64,000 nt of DNA from positions 108,963,996-109,027,995 of the forward strand of contig NC_090245.1 of the NCBI RefSeq assembly GCF_037325665.1, in the 5' to 3' direction. Numbering within the stretch: the first letter of the stretch is position 1; every line of letters begins with the position of its first letter. The notes beneath the pieces were generated by a model, which saw only the letters and a list, made by a program, of their open reading frames with translations, had not been told where the DNA came from and did no database searches. The DNA is from Littorina saxatilis (taxonomy: Eukaryota; Mollusca; Gastropoda; Littorinimorpha; Littorinidae). Below are positions 22,942-36,399 of the stretch, in pieces. The translations under genes and the position numbers were made by a program.

Positions 22942-24660
22942 TCCCCCCTTCCCACACACTATTATGAGTTGAGTATTTGTGCCTCGATATTTTATTGATG
23001 TTCTTACGTTTTATGTTGTTTATTATGATTCACCACACCCGAGTTTTTCGTAATTGAGATAATACAGTGTTCTATGTCTATGTCTATGTCTAACACACAT
23101 GCACACACGCGCGTAGGTTAAACAAATCCAGTCTTGACTTTCAACTTTATATAAACATACATCCTGTTCACAATTAACGAGGACAAACAATGTACAAATA
23201 CCAAAGTACAACAATTTATCTTTTTTAAAAATTCGGACACACATTTTCCCAATTTATATGAAAGTCACTGAACTTATCTTCTTTTCACTACACCTTATAT
23301 CTTGATTCTCCAAACACTGATTGATTTCTGCCTTTTCAAATTTACCAGTAACCCAAACGTTCGCTCTAACCAACCTATTTTGTCCAAAACAGTTTTACCG
23401 ATACACAATCATTAAAAAAAGAAGAGGTTTAACATAACCGACTTCGCTACCACATAAACAACAAATGTTTTATTCTCCCCAACATTCTGGTCAACAAAAT
23501 CATCATTATTATAGAAAGTCATTCAATTTCATGACAATCATCACAGCTTTGAACCTACCCTTTCTTTCAACCAGGCAGAAGCAACAACTATAGTAAAAGC
23601 TACAGCGCGATCAACGTTCGCCCATTTACGAACTCGCGATGAGATTTGTTTCCTCTGGTCACCAAGCCTCCCGTTTACAAACGCATGCGCACTAATTGGG
23701 ATTCCCCCAATTTCCTCGACCTTGACCTCAGAACTCTCGAAGCCACTACTTCGGCTTTCAATTTAGCTCTTGCATACCGAGTAGCTGGGAACTTTGCTTC
23801 CGAAGTTCCCACTTTCAATGTTAATTTGCAGGGTCTCTCACTTGACATCATTATACGACGATATTGCTTCTTAAATGTCCTTACCCATCCAAAAGAACCC
23901 TCCAACGCATACTACAATTGCAGGACATTCCTGTTTTTAAGGCAGCTCATTGGGAAATGAGCTCAGACAGAATATCGAAGACGTGAAATGCGTCAGTTAC
24001 GGTACACATGTACTTTTGCGCATCCGCGTGAACTCGTGGTACCTCTGTGCTATCGAGGACTCAAACCTGTACTATCGGGGATCCACTAAGGTTTCCGAGA
24101 CTGTTTTGTCTGTATTGAAATGGTCTGGCGGAAGAGCCGATTCCTAAATTTGCATAGGTAAAATGATCGCTTTTCGGTACCCGACACCCCTCTGAGTTGA
24201 ATTTGTTTTAACCTTGTGACGTAGGCACGCGGGATGTTGGGGTATTCACTTTTCGCTGGGGCTTCGAACAGAACAGACGTATCCAGTGAGCGGTCGCGTG
24301 GCAGGTTTGCTACGAACAGAAAAGGAACCGTGATGTGATTTTTCTGAGACGGGTATGTTATTCATATGCATTTTTTTTATATAATGGGTAAAACAGCATT
24401 AAAGTGTGCAAGTTGTGACATGCTTTGGGAGGATTTATTTGAATGTTCAAGTAGATTGTTTTGTGAGTTGAATGTTCGGGAAAACTTTTGTTTATTGAAT
24501 GTTTTAGAAAACCGTTTGAGTGTTTGAGGGAACTGTATTGTAGGCATGTTATTCGGAAGGAATGGTGTGTTTTGTTGTTGTTAAAGGATTTAGTTTGTGG
24601 TGGTTGAAATTGTTGAGTTGTTTATGTATGCTTATGACGTGCATTCTGTGATTTACAGAA
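22942..24660. other. No confident gene
   Basis: Frames at 23646-23960 and 23950-24147 on the plus strand are open but show no recognisable domain or homology pattern. No RNA gene was seen. Confidence 0.4.
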
Positions 24661-24671
24661 TGGCGGAATGT

Positions 24672-24880
24672 GCGACGGGGTTTCGTTAGAGGGGTTCAGT
24701 TAGGTTTCGTTAGAGGGGTTCAGTTAGGTTTCGTTGGGGTGCAGTTAGATTTCGTTAGAGGGGTGCAGTTAGATTTATTTAGAGGGGTGCAGTTCGATTT
24801 CGGTAGAGGGGTGCAGTTAGGTTTCGTTAGAGGGGTGCAGTTAGGTTTCGTTAGAGGGGTTCAGTTATGTTTTGTTAGAT
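24672..24880 (+). repeat. 24-bp minisatellite, about 8 units
   Basis: The unit is TTCGTTAGAGGGGTGCAGTT followed by AGGT or AGAT, with some G/T and C/T variation. Because 24 is a multiple of three it stays open and yields an artefactual repeat peptide (RGVQLGFV). Confidence 0.9.
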
Positions 24881-25346
24881 TGGTTTTTCTTCGGAGAATT
24901 GTTTTTAGATTGTTCTTTTAGATTTCGTTTGTTTTAGATTAGAGTTTTATTGTTTTTTTTTTAAATTTTGTTGATTAAAACTCCACTCTAAATCCTCACT
25001 CTCAACTGTGTAATTTGGAGGGAGGATTTAAAGTATTATTTTAAAGCATAGTTTTAGAGTGGGAATCTAAAGCATAGCTTTAGAGTAAAGGATTTAGAGT
25101 GTTGTTTTGGGTTGTTCTAGTTCTAGAGAGTAATACATTGGAAGTTTTGTATTTGACGGTAAACCCCCGCTTTCCCACACATTCCCCTCATCATCTTATG
25201 GAAATAAAGAACCTGGTAATTTAACTTGTGTCAGTTGTTTTGAGCTTGGTGAGAAAGGGGCACTCTGTATTATTTGACTCCGTGATCAGGGTAAAGTACA
25301 TTTGGCACTCGGTTACATGACTTCAGGAGAGAAAAACCCTGCCCCA

Positions 25347-25530
25347 TAGCCTATCATCATCAAGGGACAACCAGTCGAGAAAGTTCAGTCATACAAGTAC
25401 CTGGGTATGACCATTGACGAGAAACTGGACTGGACTGAACACATCCGTGCTTGCTGGAAAAAAGGCAGTCAGAGACTTTTTCTCTCTCAGAAAACTAAAG
25501 AAATTCAAGGTAGACACACAATAAACGGTT
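25347..25530 (+). mobile_element. Short L2-like LINE RT fragment
   Basis: The translation PIIIKGQPVEKVQSYKYLGM, then TIDEKLDWTEHIRACWKKGS and QRLF continuing as SLRKLKKFKV in the next frame, is the palm/thumb junction of L2-like LINEs. A single extra T in a T run near 25482 shifts the frame. Nothing of the element is recognisable on either side. Confidence 0.7.
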
Positions 25531-26054
25531 CGCGCGCGTGTGTGTGTGTTTGAGGGTGTGTATGAGGTTGAGCGTGTGAGGATGTGTGTGTGTGTAAGGA
25601 ACACATACACACTGAAAGCCTGGAGAGGGAGAGAAAGAGATGAAACAGGGAGAGAGAGAGAAAGTGAGAAAGCTACAATTAGAGAGAGAGAGAGGGATAC
25701 ATTTGGCCAAAACATTACTGCGACAAATTTCACACCCAAATTAAGGCAATCGTTCCCGTCTGTCATTTCATGTATACTTTTGTTGCCAGTTGAGGCCTTT
25801 CGCTTGACTATCTGGATCACCTTTCGGATTAAAGATTTCTTTTACAGGCCTACTAAATTTGCATCTGTGCTTATATGCAAATGAAACGTTGGCAGTGTTT
25901 GAATCAATCACTTGTCTAAAGACATGCGAGGTCATCAATTTTTTGGACACAAGTGAACATTGCTACGACGAATTTAAAAACATTTAGTACACGAAATACG
26001 CAAGCTAGCTAAACAAAACAAAATATTATGGGTAGATAATGGATTTGACTTTCT

Positions 26055-26120
26055 TCTCAACCGCCCTGATATGGCCCTTCGTGGTCAGCTGGGCGTTAAG
26101 CAAACAAACAAACAAACAAA
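26055..26120 (+). mobile_element. 5'-truncated tRNA-SINE tail
   Basis: This is the same 3' end as the full SINE at 31749-32050: CCGCCCTGATATGGCCCTTC, GGGCGTTAAGC and (AAAC)n. It is flanked by a 10-bp imperfect duplication (TTTCTTCTCA and TTGCTTCTCA). Confidence 0.75.
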
Positions 26121-26484
26121 CTTGCTTCTCATATGTAAATGATGCAATGTTTTGCCTTTTGTGATTTTTTTGTCGATTTCTAATTGGTCCATTCCGCTTT
26201 TGTCCGTTCGATTTTGAGGGTACCTTTATTTGAGCGGCTGTCATGTGATCCATCTGAAAGAAATCTTTAATTCAAAAGGTGATCCAGAAATTCAAGTGAA
26301 CGGTCTTAATTGGCATACAGATGATTAGTGAAATGACAAAGGAAGTATTGCTTTAATTTGGGTGCGAAATTTGTCGCAATAACTTGGCAAAGTGTAGATG
26401 AGGAGCTTGTACAGGAGATGGAGACGGAAATAGAGAGAAGAGAGAGAGAGAGGGACACACACACATACACATACATACACACAC

Positions 26485-26516
<32 letters not shown>

Positions 26517-27560
26517 GCACGCACACACTCTCTCTCTCTCTCTCTAGTACACACATAATCACAAGCAGACACATACGCGCACACACGCACAAGCGCGCGC
26601 CCTCCGCACACTCTTGTGCATTCATAACCACCAATTCACAAACGCACATCACACCGGGCACAGTGCTCCGGGTAAAAATAACGACAGCATAAAAAGCACA
26701 CACCAAGGTCTATACATTTCTACGGCAAGTGCACACATTTCCAATGACGGGGATCGCTAATTTTTCTTGCGCGCTCCCACCTCCAGAAAATTTAAACCAG
26801 CTCTCGGACCTGCCTGAAACTTTGGCATCCATTGCCAAAACCATGTTTTGTTTAGCATGCCAAGTCACGAATTTTGGGCGTTTAACCCTAAATCATTATG
26901 ATTTTTTTTTCTATCGGAAAAGTTACGTAGTACCACACGCATAGTATACACATTCACAAAAGGCAACACAGATTGTGGTCAGCCTATTGGTCATATATTC
27001 TGAAATTGTGAATGCAATTTCGGATATATGACTCGTTTAGTTGAGCACCCCTGAAACATGGCCGCAAAAAGTGTTTTTTTGGCCTCTGAAACGGTTGACA
27101 CCTTCCGCCTTTGACAACAGGCTATTTAAAGACTAGACAAGTTAGGTGCACAAAACAAAACGATCTGAGCAGGACACTGAATGCCCTGTTCAATGGTAGT
27201 CAGACGTGTTTGGTTTGTGCATATTCTCATTTTTTACAGATTTTAAAATACGTGACTATGATTTTTGTCAGGTTGATTTGTCACAGTATGCCAATACAAA
27301 GTACCATCAATCGTAAAAATGCTATGAACAGCTGACACGTAACTTTTCCAGTAACAAAAATGAATTGCGTTTTTATGCTTAAGCGTGCAAATGTGCCGCA
27401 ATAATATTTTGGCCTAGTTAATTAACAAAATCAAAAAACAAGTAGGTTGTTGGAACGTTTGTTATTGACAAAACAATACATTCACAGATATTTCGACCCA
27501 ACGGTCTTTTAAGTGAACAGACAAACAAATATTCACACAAAACTTATTTTGATAGTTCTA
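26121..27560. other. No gene seen; CA and CT microsatellites
   Basis: A mixed (CA)n/(CATA)n run covers about 26456-26520 and is followed by (CT)n at about 26526-26548. No conserved ORF or RNA gene was recognised. If copy 1 of the GH10 gene has a further terminal exon it should lie here, but I could not find one. Confidence 0.45.
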
Positions 27561-27564
27561 TCCA

Positions 27565-27867
27565 CTCGTCAGGAGCCCAAAGCATCAACACAGCAATGTA
27601 CCGATGTTTGAGCCCAAAGCATCAACACAGCAATGTACCGATGTTTGAGTCCAAAGCATCAACACAGCAATGTACCGATGTTTGAGTCCAAAGCATCAAC
27701 ACAGCAATGTACCGATGTTTGAGCCCAAAGCATCAACGCAGCAATGTACCGATGTTTGAGCCCAAAGCATCAACACAGCAATGTACCGATGTTTGAGCCC
27801 AAAGCATCAACGCAGCAATGTACCGATGTTTGAGCCCAAAGCATCAACGCAGCAATGTACCGATGTT
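27565..27867 (-). repeat. 37-bp minisatellite overlapping a GH10 splice donor, about 8 units
   Basis: The unit on the plus strand is GAGCCCAAAGCATCAACACA followed by GCAATGTACCGATGTTT. The array abuts the 3' end of GH10 copy 1 exon 12. On the minus strand each unit contains ACATCG|GTACATTG, so the exon end and its GT donor are repeated about eight times. Confidence 0.9.
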
Positions 27868-28080
27868 TGAATCCACGCTGATGTTCACAGTCGTTTCCTT
27901 TCCGAACAAGGAAAACGGGACGACCTTGATCTTGGCACCATTTTTCAAAACCGTGACCTCGTAGTCACCGTTGAACCCACGCAGGTCAAAGTTTGTACTG
28001 GAAGCAGATAACGACATGTTGACATGCGTACTCCACGTTTCCTTGATTAGATTGAAAACTCGCTTGCCTGCTGCGTTTAT
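27861..28080 (-). CDS. GH10 copy 1 exon 12: C-terminal region
   Basis: It encodes [20 protein letters not shown], then [20 protein letters not shown] and [14 protein letters not shown], a small beta-rich tail found in both copies. The donor ACATCG|GTACAT is in the same phase as in copy 2. If it is not used, the frame reads on into the 37-bp repeats and stops at 27844-27846. No later exon was found. Confidence 0.88.
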
Positions 28081-31000
28081 CTGCAATAGAGTTGAGTTTG
28101 TCACACTAAGAAAAAGATTATATTACGAACCAGCAAAAGTAGTACACATGGCAAACACTAGTTTCCATTGGCAAACTGCTATTGCTGGTGGAGTTACGTA
28201 CTATGCCACACTGTGTTTAAAACGGGTTACAGAAAGTGTGAACTGTTGTTCAACGTCATAGTGCTTGTCAGCACACATCTCAATGCACTGTCTATGTCCA
28301 GAAAAGTGTCCACATGACCATTAATTAGTAACTGACAGTTTCTCAATAAAGTGTTGAATATTGTCCGATAGGTGTCCTGCCGACTTGGGCAGGGGTTAGT
28401 CTCCAGAGCTGTGTACCTTTCTGTGACATGCAATTTCAGTACTGTAAATTATTAAAAGGAATAATAAATGGCAAATTGAATGGATTCTCGTTACTTTTTC
28501 TTCAGTAATAGATACTGATACAGACATGCAACAAAAAACATTGTATATTTTGCCCTTTTTTTTATTGTTAGTGCTCAAATCTATGTCACGAAAGTGATGT
28601 ACTTTGAAACCCTTGTAATTTACTGAACATAGACAAACAAATGTTCAGGTATTTCAAAATCTTTCTATGCAGGCCAAGAATATTTTATAGAACGACTATT
28701 TATCATTAAAATCAATTTGTATGGTTAAAATGTCTCAATTGAGTACAGAAATATCACCTTCGTCACATGGTTTCCACAGGTACACAGCTCTGGAGAATAA
28801 CCTACATATGAGACGCTCCGCCGTGTGAAGTAAACGGATTAAAAAGAATAGAGACAAGCGCGCTTTCATGTGAACCAAGTTACGCTACTGCGCCATACTG
28901 GCTTGTCATTTCAAGCGATCAGTGAGCCACTGGTAATAGGCGCAAACGCAGCAGCGCGTTCAGTTTCATTGTGTGAGTTCGACAGATTGACTAGATATAT
29001 ATATCAATTTCACTTCACGCGACCGACTTGTTATTATCTGTTATCGCTATCATATTTTGTTTGAACAAAATCTCGTTTTAAACACCCTGTTTTCCCTTAC
29101 AGTGAGATCGTGACCGTCCACGAGCGAGGAGCGCTTGTCCACCACGTGCTGGTCCCAGAAGCCCCACAACACGATGCCGTGCATGGCAGGGTGGGAGAAC
29201 AGAACTCTCAGAACCATCTCGTAGTAGTCTGCCCTTACATCCGGGTCCTGCTGCCACACGTCCAGCTCCGTCACATCCAACGGAAGGCCTGCTTGGGCCA
29301 TGAGGTCCAGGTACAGCTGCCAATGACAACAGGCGTTACAAATCAGATAACTGCTAGTCAAACCTGCCCTGACGACCAACTCTTAACCACGACCACTTGC
29401 CCAACAAGACTGCCTCAAAAAAAAACCCGACGGGTTTTTATTCTATGTAATTCATTTTCCAATAGCAACTACCTGTCTCTTGCGACCAGTCTTTGTGTCG
29501 GTCCCGTTTGTGGCCTTTTTAGACAGGTTCGACAACTCACTTAAAGCTACCTTTGTTTCTGTGTGTAACAATCATGTAATCAGCCACAGATATGTTCAGG
29601 TTTTTAGATGGTACAAGAGCATCCTTCCATCCTTCCATCCTTCCACTTGGGAAAATACCAAACATATACAGTCTGGCGTGTTCATCTGTACAAAGCATTG
29701 CTTCGTGTATTAAGTGCCTGGTACATATGCCATATTCTACGTAATTAAGTCATCACCGCGTGAACACTTCGTGTCAGAGCAGAAGAAGAAAGAAGAAAAG
29801 GAAGAAGAGGATGAGGAGACAGAAGAATAGGAGGAGGAGGATGGTGTGGCTGCAGTCGTTACGCTCAATCCACACTGACCAGTATTCACACTGACCAGTA
29901 TCCACATTGACCAGTAGGGGAGACCGGGGCTAGTCCGCCTACTTTTATGCTTTTGGTAGCATAACTGGCAAGTTTGATGAACTAGAAGACTGATTTTTTA
30001 TTTTACATCAAGACAAATGTGTAGCTGATATCAATGTGCAGACAGTTTTTATGTGCGCATGAACATTTGTTGTACATACTGCTTTAAGTAGACCTACCCT
30101 AACGTAGGCGAACTTGCCCCAAGTCGGGGTAAGTCCGCCTACAGGGTGGGGCAAGTCCTCTGCTCTCATTCCATAGTATGTACAAGACTAGTAGTGGGCA
30201 AGCTTTCGTGGAAAAGCTTTTTTAATTCCCTTTAATATTCAGGTTCAAAAATACCGATGACTAAATACGAAAGAATGTAACACAAAATTAGGTTAGGGGA
30301 GACCGGGGCTAGTCCGCCTACTTTTATGCTTTTGGTAGCATAACTGGCGAGTTTGATGAACTAGAAAACTGATTTTTTATTTTACATCAGACAAATGTGT
30401 AGCTGATATCAATGTGCAGACAGTTTTTATGTTCGCATGAACATTTGTTGTACATACTGCTCACGGCGGACTTGCCCCATGACAAATAGGCGGACTTGCC
30501 CCCGCATGGGCTGGCAACTCTAGTGCCAGATAGCGAGCACAACATGGGAAGGAAGAAGCAAAACTTTCGTCAGAACTCGACCTTAATTAACGCACTTTCA
30601 CTCGACACCAAGACTAAGTATTTTTTCTCATAGGTAATGCATCAAAACCTAAGTCAACTCCAATGCATTCATGTTACAAAAAATGAAGAAAAACACTTTT
30701 TGTGATCTGTACTCTCGATATTTGGGCGCTCAACCTCTGAACTTCTGCAGGATATGGCGGGAAGAAGGGACACCACTCTCACATGGTGTGAATGACTAAA
30801 AGGTGGCAAACGTAAGAGTAAACAGACAAAGACGGATGTGCCCCGGGGGCGGACTAGCCCCGGTCTCCCCTATTCACACTGACCGGTATCCACACTGACC
30901 AGTATCCACACTGACCAGTATTCACACTGACCAGTATTTGCTGAGGGTCCGGCACGGTGTCATGGAAGTGACCCTGCAGCCCCAGACCGTCCAGCGGAAC

Positions 31001-32797
31001 TCCTTGTGCCAGGAACGTCTGGGCTTGTTGCAAGTACGCCTGCAATAGTCGATAATGTCATTATCGCCATGGCCATTGCTGTCGTCGTCATCATTATCAT
31101 CACTATGGTCGCTGTCGTGGTTGGCATCGGCATCGTCGTCGTCATCATGCTTCACAAACGTTTCACACGAAACACAGTTATAATAGTTATATCAGCACAA
31201 ACGCTGAAACCAAAGCGGAGAACTGCAGAACCTTCCGACGCAAAAAAGGGATAAAGAGAAGAGTGAAACAGAGACAGATTTGACAATTGGAGCTCACATC
31301 CGCGATCTCTGGCCTGGCAACGACGTTGAAGTCGTTGAGCATGAGGAGCGGTTTGGGGTCGAGCAGCTTGACCTGCCTGAAGATGTCCTGGCTGTAGTCC
31401 GGGTCGTGGAACTGCTCCTCGAACCACTGGCCGTGAACCAGCTCGTTTATCACGTCCCAGTGGCTCGCCCTGACAGATTGGAAGAAACACATGGGAATGG
31501 ACATGAGCGTTTTAGAACCCTCTACAATATCACTGTGATAAACCTTAAAGGAATTAGCAACGAGACAACATGTGCTATGTGAAGTGAGAAATGAAACAAG
31601 CTTGTATCGGTCCTGGATGGCCGTATACTGTTATAGTTTGCAGGAACGATAAAAACCAATCATCAAACCAACCTACCAGTCCTGAAAAATGCAATTTGCT
31701 TTCTGACAGAGAAAAAAAAGGGTAGGCCTATACACACTTCTTAAAAAGACCGACACGGTTGGCCTAGTGGTAAGGCGTCCGCCCCGTGATCGGGAGGTCG
31801 TGGGTTCGAACCCCGGCCGGGTCATACCTAAGACTTTAAAATTGGCAATCTAGTGGCTGCTCCGCCTGGCGTCTGGCATTATGGGGTTAGTGCTAGGACT
31901 GGTTGGTCCGGATAATGTGACTGGGTGAGACATGAAGCCTGTGCTGCGACTTCTGTCTTGTGTGTGGCGCACGTTATATGTCAAAGCAGCACCGCCCTGA
32001 TATGGCCCTTCATGGTCGGCTGGGCGTTAAGCAAACAAACAAACAAACAAACTTCTTAAAAAGGAAAGTGTTAAACCTTGCGCCTAAATAATACCAGAGA
32101 CTATAGAGTATACAGAGACGCTTCATCCTTCTTTGCGCTGCGGTGCGAAAGTGAGACCGACCGCCAGCGCGCGGGAAAAGAGCCACTCCCTGCCGCACAA
32201 GGAAGTTCGCGTACAGCGGCTGCTGTCGGCTGTGTTTATATCACGTTTGTATTAACAAACTGTCTGTTCTGTCCGGCTGACAGTGCTGCAAAAAGTAACT
32301 GAACGAAAAAATATATTTGTTTGTGAACATCCTTTTTAAATGACCACAAAAACACCGCAGAAAATGGTGTAGATTAAAATTAAATCAAATTTACGGGCGG
32401 CAATACCTGCTGCATCGCTGTAGTTATGCAAACATGATTCAAGTCAGTGTCTTTTCACGAACTAACCGTCGTTATTTTTGTGTGTTTTAGTCAAATACAA
32501 ATACATACTGTATACATGGTCAGTTAAGCCTGAGAAAATATGTCAGGAATAAATCGTTAACGAAATAGTTCCCGGTCAAATCGGTAACTAAGGCATTTAG
32601 TCAACTTGGCGTCGTCCCAGCACCTCTAAACTGAAATGGGTAGTCAATTGCACGGAGCTAAGAAATTATCATGTAAGGAAAACTGTAAAATACAGCAACT
32701 TAAACAACATTATTGTGACCAAGCTGACTTTAATTAAAGAATCTTGATCGATCGATGATTGTCTTTTTTCTTATCGGTTGCTTCTTTCTTGTTCAGA

Positions 32798-32894
<97 letters not shown>

Positions 32895-32910
32895 CTCTGA
32901 GTCAGTTACT

Positions 32911-32992
<82 letters not shown>

Positions 32993-35023
32993 AATTGAGA
33001 TGAATTAACGAGGTAGACTACGGACCGACTGGATGACACTTTGAACAGCATCGTCACAAGTATTCTGGTTTGACTCGAAGTTTTCGACTTTTGCGCTTGG
33101 ACGAAGAAGAGAATCAATTGTTCAGTTGTCCTTCAAAACAAAATTAAGCCTGATGTTAATTTTACAACTCCACAATCAGATTGCTGAGCTTGTGTACAGT
33201 GTGTGTTTTCTCTGTTCTGGTAGAATACACGCAGTTCGACGCTACACTTTTTACTGATTTTCCGACATTTAACGAGAGAAAAAAACAAAATAACAATCCT
33301 CACCTGCTCTCTTCCTAAGGAAATGTGAACATCCTAAAGCCTTTGGCATGTGAGTTTGAGCAATTGATGGCCAAAGACCATGCCCCGCTGTGTTTTCTTT
33401 TTGGTGCGGCCGTGGTTGTGCTGCACGATATCGCTACTGCTGTGGAAAGCGAAAGTAGGTTTTTACATGTTTCCGCGTGGTGGCGCCACAGGGCTTCCTG
33501 TTTCAATTTTCAGCGCCAAATGAAGCGTCTCTGTGTACTCTACAGTCTCTGATAATACCTTAAGATCAAAACTTTTGAAAGAGCAATCGCGAACGTGGGA
33601 ATCGTCATACACTCGCCTCGTATTGACGTTTCAATGGCTTAACGTTACCTCATAATTTGTGTGCTCATACTCACTTTCCCTAAGTGGTGCTGATGATGAA
33701 GTGGAGGTGGTCTTGCACGGTAACGGTAACCTGCTAGATAAACATGTGCTGCACATCAAGAGTTACGTCACAGCCCGTGACGTCACAGCCCGTGACGTCA
33801 CAGGAGATAACGTCATACTCACTTTCCTTTGGTGATGTTGATCATGTAGTTGAGGTGATTCTGCACGGTGACGTTGAGTTGATCGCGCGACATGTGCACT
33901 ACGTAGGGAGGCAAGTTCTTCGCGAAGCCCCAGAACAGGTTGTGAGCTCGCACTATCATGCTACACAAAGAGAAAGACACACCATCATCACTTTAAGCAA
34001 ACATAGGGCCTACTGCACGGTCAGAAAGATGTGTTGAAGTATTCAAAATGATAGTGGACAGGACACTGCGGTCTGAATTATTAAGGCACATATACAAGTA
34101 CACTATGCTTTGCACCAACAGCTCTATGCGACGTGGGTAAGAAGGCACCGACTCCCCATCACTTTCTGCAAGCATACCCTCCCCCCCCCCCCCCCACGGC
34201 ACGACCACACCTGGCCATAGAGCACAACTTCAATACACAAACTGTGGAACCCCCCCCCCCCCCCACGCCCCCACCTCCCCGCTAGTTCATTAAACCAGCA
34301 GGCCTAAAACTACGAACGACACACTCGTGGGACGCTGAAGAAGAAAAAGACAGGTGTTGGCGTCGGGCAGCGACAACACATCACTATAGATATACTGATA
34401 TGCAATTACTGCCGCGGCGAACATAATGTTGAGAAGTATATTTCTGGTTGGTTTCCTCCCACAGTTGAAGAAGGCGTGTCTATTTTTGCAGTTATTTAAA
34501 TAGTATCCAAACAGGAAAATACCCAGTGCAAACGGTTTTGCTCTGAATACTCATTTCATAATGATAAACATGCACTGTGCAATTTTTTTTCAACTGCTAG
34601 ATTTGTTGGTGCTCTTGCTAGATTTGTAAGTTGAAAGACTGAACTCATCGTATTTTGACACAGTATGTACAGCAGGGGTCGACCTGATGTACAGCAAGAT
34701 TAACGGGCCACTGTTTCGTTGTCTTTTGTGTGTGTGTGTGCTGACAAGCGCATGCTGGGAGGATCTTTACGAGTTTAGTTTCTTCATCTAGACGAAGAAA
34801 CGGAGGAATAGGTTAATAGACTCACCCCTTCTCCTTTAAGGTGTCAACGCAGGCCATCGCCTGGCTGTAATCTGGGTGGGTCTGGAACAAATTGCGTCCC
34901 TTGAGTCAAAGGCATCGACAATTGTGGGCACAACCAGAAATGATTGGCAGGGCTAAATTTATAGGGAATTCCTCGGTTCCGGAATCGCTCTACACACACA
35001 CATAGACACACACATAGACACAA

Positions 35024-35070
<47 letters not shown>

Positions 35071-36367
35071 CAACCCTCACAGCAGTGCCCTTACTGAAGA
35101 ACCATTTGAGGCCCTGTGTGGTGGCGGTGTTGACGTACACACACACACAGACACAAACACAAACACATACACACACAAACATACATACATACATACATAC
35201 ATACATACATACATACATACACACACATACATACACACACACACATACATACATACACACAAACACACACACACATACATACATACACACAAACACACAC
35301 ACACACTCACAGCAGTGCCCTTATCGAACTTCCACTTGAGGCCCTGAGTGGTGGCGGTGTTGAAGTACTCGTAGACCATGTCCTGGTAGTGCCTGTAGTT
35401 GCTGTCTATCATCCACTGATCCTTGACCAGTGTCCCCCAGCCAAACAGGTGCTTCACGTGGTCAATCTGACAGAACACATGATACATAGGCCAGTGAACA
35501 TAATACAGTTCAGCAAAGAGGTTGGTGCATTTTAATGTACATTACTAACTTCACTGTGGTTGTGTCCTTAATTGATCTGAGCTCCTTGAAGAGCTGTCAC
35601 CGTGTCGACTAATGACTGCATGGTAATTTGAATCAGTACTCCTTTTCTGCTATGACACTGCAAGCTACCACAGAGATGTACTGTCAAATGCCAAGGTCAC
35701 GTTCATGAAAAACCCGTTTCTTGCAAAGCCTACCTTAACGTCGATATCGCCGGCATTGATACCTGGGGATAGATCGAACCTGCAACATACATTGTAACAG
35801 AGACAAGAGTACAAACATTGATTTCGTCATTCTATTTTTCACACTAGCATACATATTCAACAGTAAGATAAAACTAAATGAGACATAACAATGTTGATGC
35901 GTGTGCAAGTTCGCAAAAGCTTTACTATGTAGCTTGAGAGTGAGTAAATAGGTGTGTGTGTGAGTGTGGGTCCCCGTGATAGTGCTGTAGGATGTGTGAA
36001 TTTGCGCATCTTTATCTCGGGGCACGGGAGAACAATCAAGTCTGTCACCGGAAATGAATGTTGCCCATGCGCAGTTGCCTTATCCGTTCGTCGGCTTTAC
36101 TTTTCCAATCATCCAGGTCCGGTAACTCTAAAATCGACACGTCATCCAACAGGAAGTCTATGCTGATGTCTGGTGTCTGGTACTTCAGTTTGCTCGAAGA
36201 CAGTGCTACACACACACACACACACCCACACCCACAGACACACAAACACACACACACACATATACATACACACCCACAGACACAAACACACACACAAACA
36301 GACACACACACACACACACATACACAAACACAGACAGACACACACACATAAAAAAACACACACACAC

Positions 36368-36399
<32 letters not shown>

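Noticed and set aside
23646-24147. Two plus-strand frames that might form a gene
   Set aside because: No recognisable domain, no clear splice link and ordinary length for chance ORFs.
24160-25320. Possible solo LTR
   Set aside because: An AATAAA and a CA-ending segment near 25318 are suggestive, but no matching start, target duplication or internal region could be supported.
31750-31822. Functional tRNA gene
   Set aside because: The tRNA-like fold has a mismatch in the acceptor stem and a degenerate anticodon arm, and is followed by a SINE body and tail with a target duplication. It is a SINE head.
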